This document shows, in pieces, positions 60,901 to 64,000 of a stretch of 64,000 nt of DNA. A model generated the notes under the pieces. It worked only from the letters and a program-made list of their open reading frames with translations, was not told the origin of the DNA and did not search any database. Source of the DNA: Lithospermum erythrorhizon. Taxonomy: Eukaryota; Streptophyta; Magnoliopsida; Boraginales; Boraginaceae. The number at the start of each line of letters is the position of its first letter. The stretch's first letter is position 1. The position numbers were made by a program, and so were the translations under genes. Where the stretch lies: positions 1-64,000 of the forward strand of contig JADFUC010001987.1 in the NCBI GenBank assembly GCA_019722365.1. The letters run 5' to 3'.

Positions 60901-62912
60901 GAAAGCGCGGAGAAAAGATGTGTGAGTTGTTCAGCAACTTCATCAATAAATTTGGGCCTGAAAATGTTGTTCAAGTTGTCACAGATAATGCTTCTGAAAA
61001 TGTGTTAGCCGGTAAGTTGCTTGAGGCAAAATATCCACATCTTTTTTGGACACCATGTGCAGCACATTGCCTAGATTTGATGTTCGAAGACATTTTTAAA
61101 CTTCCAAGGTTCAAGAGAACAATTGAGAGGGCTATTAAGATTATTAATGGTTACATTTATGAATTAGAACAAACTCTTTGCATATGATGATAATGTTTGC
61201 AATTGGTAAAAAATGGTTAGACTTCGACTAAGACTTGTTTCTTCTGGGTTCTTAACGCAGAAGAGGTTTCATGAAGAGAAAAAATTTGAAGTCTGTTTAT
61301 TTAGGATGGTGGGTTGCTAGCAAATTTGCAAAAGAAAGTGCGGGAAAAAATGTGAAAAAAATTGTTTTGATGCAACCCTTTTGGAAAAATACTTATGATC
61401 TTCTTAGGATTGGTGGTCCACTTTTGAGTGTGCTACGTATGGTTGATGGAGAACAAAAGCCTGCAATGGGATATATTTATGAAGCTATGGATAAAGCAAA
61501 AGAGACTATTGAAAAAGCTTTCTCTTATGATAAAGATAAGTACATGGAAATCTTTGAACTTATTGATAAGAGATGGAATAATCAGTTGCATAGGCCTTTG
61601 CATGCCGCAGGAAATTATTTGAATCCTTCTTTGTTCTATGAGAATGAAAATATTCATTTGGATGTTGAGATTATGCGAGGTTTTCAAATATGTCTTGAGA
61701 AAATGATCCAAGATGTGGATATGCAAGATAAGATTACTGAAGAATTAAATGCATACAAAAATGCGGAGGATCTTTAAGCTCAAAAATAGCTGTGCAAGAC
61801 TTTCTAAGACCACCCGGTTGAATGGTGGTCAAACTATATTAAATGGCTCATAGCCAAATTTGCTATAAGGATTCTCGGCCTCATTTGCGGTTAAATACGG
61901 ATGTGAAAGAAACTAAACTTAACTTTGAGCATGTAAGAAGTTTTTAAAATATTATTTAAATTGAACAGTTATTTTATAATTTTAGATAAAATGAACATTA
62001 AATTTTTATTTGTTGGTAGATTCGCCATGAAAGAGAGCAAAACATACAGCAACGGAACAAATTGATGTATATCAAATATAACGTGGCTTTGAAGGAGATA
62101 TCAAGCAAGTGAAAAGATAAATCAATTCTTCTAAGCGACATCGATGAAAGCAATGAGTGGATAGTGGAAAGCGACAAGATAAGAGAATTCGGAATCTTAG
62201 TGTCAGCGGTAATAATGAATCGATGAAGATGATTTTGCAATGTTGATGTTGGAAGATAAGAGAATCTAGATTTGGACTACAATTTGAGGTCTGCAAATAC
62301 TTTATCTTCAAGTGCTCGTGAAAAAAGGAGAAGGCCTCTTGATGAAGAACAAGAAGAGCACACTCCTATTTGGGACATGAATCAACAAGTTGTTCCCGAT
62401 GATGAGTTGGTAGATGATGATGATCATCATGATGAGTGATTGTTATGTTTATCCTTGAATTGTGGTGTTTGTTTTATTTTTCATTCTAGTTTCATATTGG
62501 ATCCTTGTATTTGTCATTAAATTGTGATGCTTTGTTTGACTTTTGAATTCATGTTGGATGATTTTTAATTAAGTACTTTACATTTTCATTAACTATATTA
62601 TTGTTAAAATAATAAGCGTAAAAGTATTGAGGCTTCAGCGTTGCAGCGTCGCCCGCGACTTTGAGGCAATCGGCTACGGACCGCCATTCGCCATTCCAAA
62701 CTATGGCGTCAATCAATAGAAGTGAACAAAATAAGGTCCAATTCTATTAAATAATTCATCCAATAATTTTATATTAAAATAGGTAATGTGCTGAATTAAA
62801 TCTATACTGATTTACAATGAATATGAATGAGCGTACATCCACGTAGATAATCAGATAGTGCAGTGGTTATTGCGCCCACCAGTCCTTGAGTTAAAGGGTT
62901 CAATTTCATTGT

Positions 62913-62959
<47 letters not shown>

Positions 62960-63170
62960 GAATTATAAAAAATAAAATAAAATGGGTGTACATCTATAGT
63001 ACAGATACCTTTAGAACTTAAAAATCGTTAAGTTCAATATAAAAATCAAGATTATAGTACCATAAGAATTTCATAGAACAACACGACAAACCTGAAGATT
63101 GACAATCGCAATTTCCCCACCACCACGGAGACATTTCAAAGGCAAGTTGCATGCCGGAGTAATCTGCAAA
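54993..63170 (-). CDS. SRT1: SIRT6-like NAD-dependent deacetylase SRT1, C-terminal part
   Basis: Seven exons remain in the window: 63170-63092, 58272-58219, 57717-57618, 56455-56373, 56229 to about 56135, 55809-55707 and 55250-54993, with the stop at 54995-54993. They read [19 protein letters not shown] and EIAIVNLQ (the NAD-binding strand after the GTS motif), [18 protein letters not shown], then [36 protein letters not shown], and a tail with [14 protein letters not shown]. This order matches plant SRT1, a nuclear histone H3K9 deacetylase. The catalytic His and zinc site lie upstream, beyond 64000. The donor after 56135 looks like GC rather than GT. The first intron here is 4.8 kb and carries a hAT palindrome and a SINE. 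Confidence 0.88.
56658..56875. repeat. imperfect 108-bp tandem duplication in an SRT1 intron
   Basis: Two units, from 56658 and 56766, share TTGGTCC, then GTCAGAATGGGGACTGAAGT followed by ACTGTTAAC, and end ACTGTTC. The intron between 57618 and 56455 contains them. They look like part of an old LTR or MITE ('TTGGTCCTTATAGTT' is a common plant repeat start), but no borders were found. Confidence 0.65.
59255..60680 (-). pseudogene. hAT transposase fragment, left arm (inverted)
   Basis: Reverse-strand copy of the same transposase, more decayed. The minus strand contains [20 protein letters not shown] near 60670-60615 and the acidic tail [20 protein letters not shown] near 59430-59370. It ends near 59260. 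Substitutions and small deletions differ from the right arm, so the two arms have diverged. Confidence 0.7.
60882..62440 (+). pseudogene. hAT transposase fragment, right arm
   Basis: Open at 60882-61187 and 61271-61777. Motifs: [19 protein letters not shown], then [18 protein letters not shown] (the conserved Cys-x2-His region of DUF659-type plant hAT proteins), [20 protein letters not shown] and [11 protein letters not shown], and [19 protein letters not shown]. Further on, WWSNYIKW and [12 protein letters not shown] traces of the dimerisation domain are broken by stops (61800-61900). An Asp/His-rich acidic tail ends near 62440. The N-terminal zinc finger is missing, so the protein is defective. 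Confidence 0.8.
62840..62987 (+). mobile_element. tRNA-derived SINE-like element with a G42 run
   Basis: A perfect A-box TAGTGCAGTGG (about 62857-62867) and a B-box-like GGGTTCAATTTC (about 62897-62908) give a polymerase III promoter pattern. The B-box is followed by a run of 42 G (62915-62956) and an A-rich tail (ATAAAAAATAAAATAAAAT). Short direct repeats GTACATC at 62833-62839 and 62988-62994 could be the target duplication. It lies in the SRT1 intron. Confidence 0.6.
62915..62956 (+). repeat. poly(G) run of 42 bases
   Basis: An uninterrupted G homopolymer. Such a run is unstable and difficult to sequence, so the true length may differ. It could form G-quadruplex DNA or RNA. Confidence 0.85.
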
Positions 63171-64000
63171 CTGCAAATGAGACGAAACATCACCAAACAA
63201 AAAAGAAGAAATAATAATCCACTATTTTCTTGTTTTCACCCCCTTGAATTAGCCCATTGACTTGGTTGGTTTACCATTAAATTTTCTCACCACCATGAAA
63301 TACAATTGAATTGTGGATGTAGTTCACCATTAAGTTAAGATTTTAAATTAAAGAATATTATTGGCATTTTGGCATTCAAACTCATTGAAAAAACAAGTCA
63401 ATGGTCATATTCAACAAGAGAGAATTAATAGTACTTCAAACAGAGAATACGTTATTGCTAATGGGAGACGAGATAGAAAATGGATCTTAAAAAGTCACAT
63501 TTTAATAGGTCTCTTCACAAAAAAAAACAAAAAACACTTTGCCTAGCATAATCGAAGTATTCTTGTCTCACATTAGACATAAGAAAACCAATAAAATACA
63601 CAAATGGAAAATGATTTAAACTAATAATCCGAGACATCAAATTGTATAAAAGAAATAACAACTTATAACCATAATTAACACTGCTATAGAAATATCAGTG
63701 TCCTGGAAAACCCTGACAACACCACACTTCCATCATGATTGGGGCTTTAGGAATTTAGTTCATACGGGATGCAGAAAGCGGGAGGGGAACCAAGAAAAAA
63801 ACATTGATAGGCCATCATGGTCTTACTTATGAGCTCGACGAGCTCTTTGAATTACAATAAGATCTTCAAATTAACTAAATAGAATATGGATACTGTCCAA
63901 GATATTAAAATTTTCACAAAAAGCTAATAGGACCAACCCATTTAGAAATCTGAAAGAAAAATTGGAACTAGATGGTACATGATATTGAGACTGACCTAGT
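63171..64000 (-). other. SRT1: SRT1 intron continuing off the window
   Basis: The minus strand ends the exon acceptor at 63171-63173 (TTTGCAG). I searched the remainder for the preceding SRT1 exon (the segment ending in the GTS motif) and did not see it, so this intron runs past 64000. The sequence is AT-rich with no recognised element. Confidence 0.5.

Larger units (their letters stand above)
58985..62710. mobile_element. palindromic pair of hAT transposon arms in the SRT1 intron
   Basis: The outer ends are CATAGTTTGGAATGGCG on the left (from about 58986) and its complement on the right (to about 62705). Inverted similarity continues inward through ACTTTTAC...AATTATTATTTTAACAAT, TTAATTAAACATCATC, GGATCCAATATGAAAC and on to the transposase region. 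In the middle, AACATTTTCAGGCCCAAATT (about 60650-60670) is mirrored by AATTTGGGCCTGAAAATGTT (about 60950-60970). Each arm is about 1.7-1.8 kb, around a unique centre of about 260 bases. Both arms encode parts of the same hAT transposase, diverging from the centre. An 8-bp target duplication could not be identified. Confidence 0.85.

Noticed and set aside
62802..62993. Proline-rich small protein on the minus strand
   Set aside because: The proline run is simply the complement of the poly(G) tract.
63018..63200. Small Trp-rich protein on the minus strand
   Set aside because: This is a shadow frame of an SRT1 exon; the +1 frame gives the conserved [10 protein letters not shown] sequence.

Overview
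This is a stretch of plant nuclear DNA, almost certainly from a dicot flowering plant. It has intron-rich plant genes with GT-AG borders, AT-rich intergenic DNA, and dense nested transposons. I found nothing bacterial and no CRISPR. The species cannot be named from the sequence alone.

Only two ordinary host genes are recognisable, both on the minus strand. The first (24502-31433, with a 5' UTR intron up to about 31800) encodes an ABC1-family atypical kinase closest to chloroplast ABC1K7/SIA1. Seventeen coding exons can be placed, and one junction is unresolved. The second (54993-63170, running off the right edge) is the C-terminal half of a SIRT6-like NAD-dependent deacetylase, SRT1.

Most of the rest is mobile DNA. 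Two copies of one endogenous plant pararetrovirus (Caulimoviridae, perhaps florendovirus-like) lie in opposite orientations on either side of the kinase gene. Copy A (plus strand, about 3090-22215) is split by a complete 9.6-kb LTR retrotransposon (4547-14148) with 3.8-kb LTRs and no coding capacity, and again by a related LTR-like element (about 16116-18644). It ends in a small inverted viral fragment. Copy B (minus strand, about 38645-46242) is uninterrupted by other elements. It is circularly permuted, one genome unit long (about 7.54 kb), with about 60 bp of terminal redundancy, as expected for integration of a circular genome opened just upstream of the protease. Deduced viral order: movement protein, capsid protein with zinc knuckle, coiled coil, aspartic protease, reverse transcriptase, RNase H, then a second Trp-rich reading frame of unknown function and a TATA/poly(A) region. 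Both copies carry many stops and frameshifts.

Further right, 46990-49625 is a decayed Helitron Rep gene, followed by three exon-like pieces that may be captured host sequence (49856-50488). Several foldback elements, tRNA-derived SINEs with target-site duplications, and short tandem duplications fill the spacers. The large SRT1 intron (58273-63091) holds a near-complete palindrome (about 58985-62710) of two hAT-type transposase arms, plus a SINE with a 42-base G run.

I did not find a convincing new biological system. The items most worth a second look are the permuted viral integrant and its unknown second frame, the hAT palindrome inside a chromatin-regulator intron, the Helitron with possible captured exons, and the foldback element built from an iterated CACCTAT motif.
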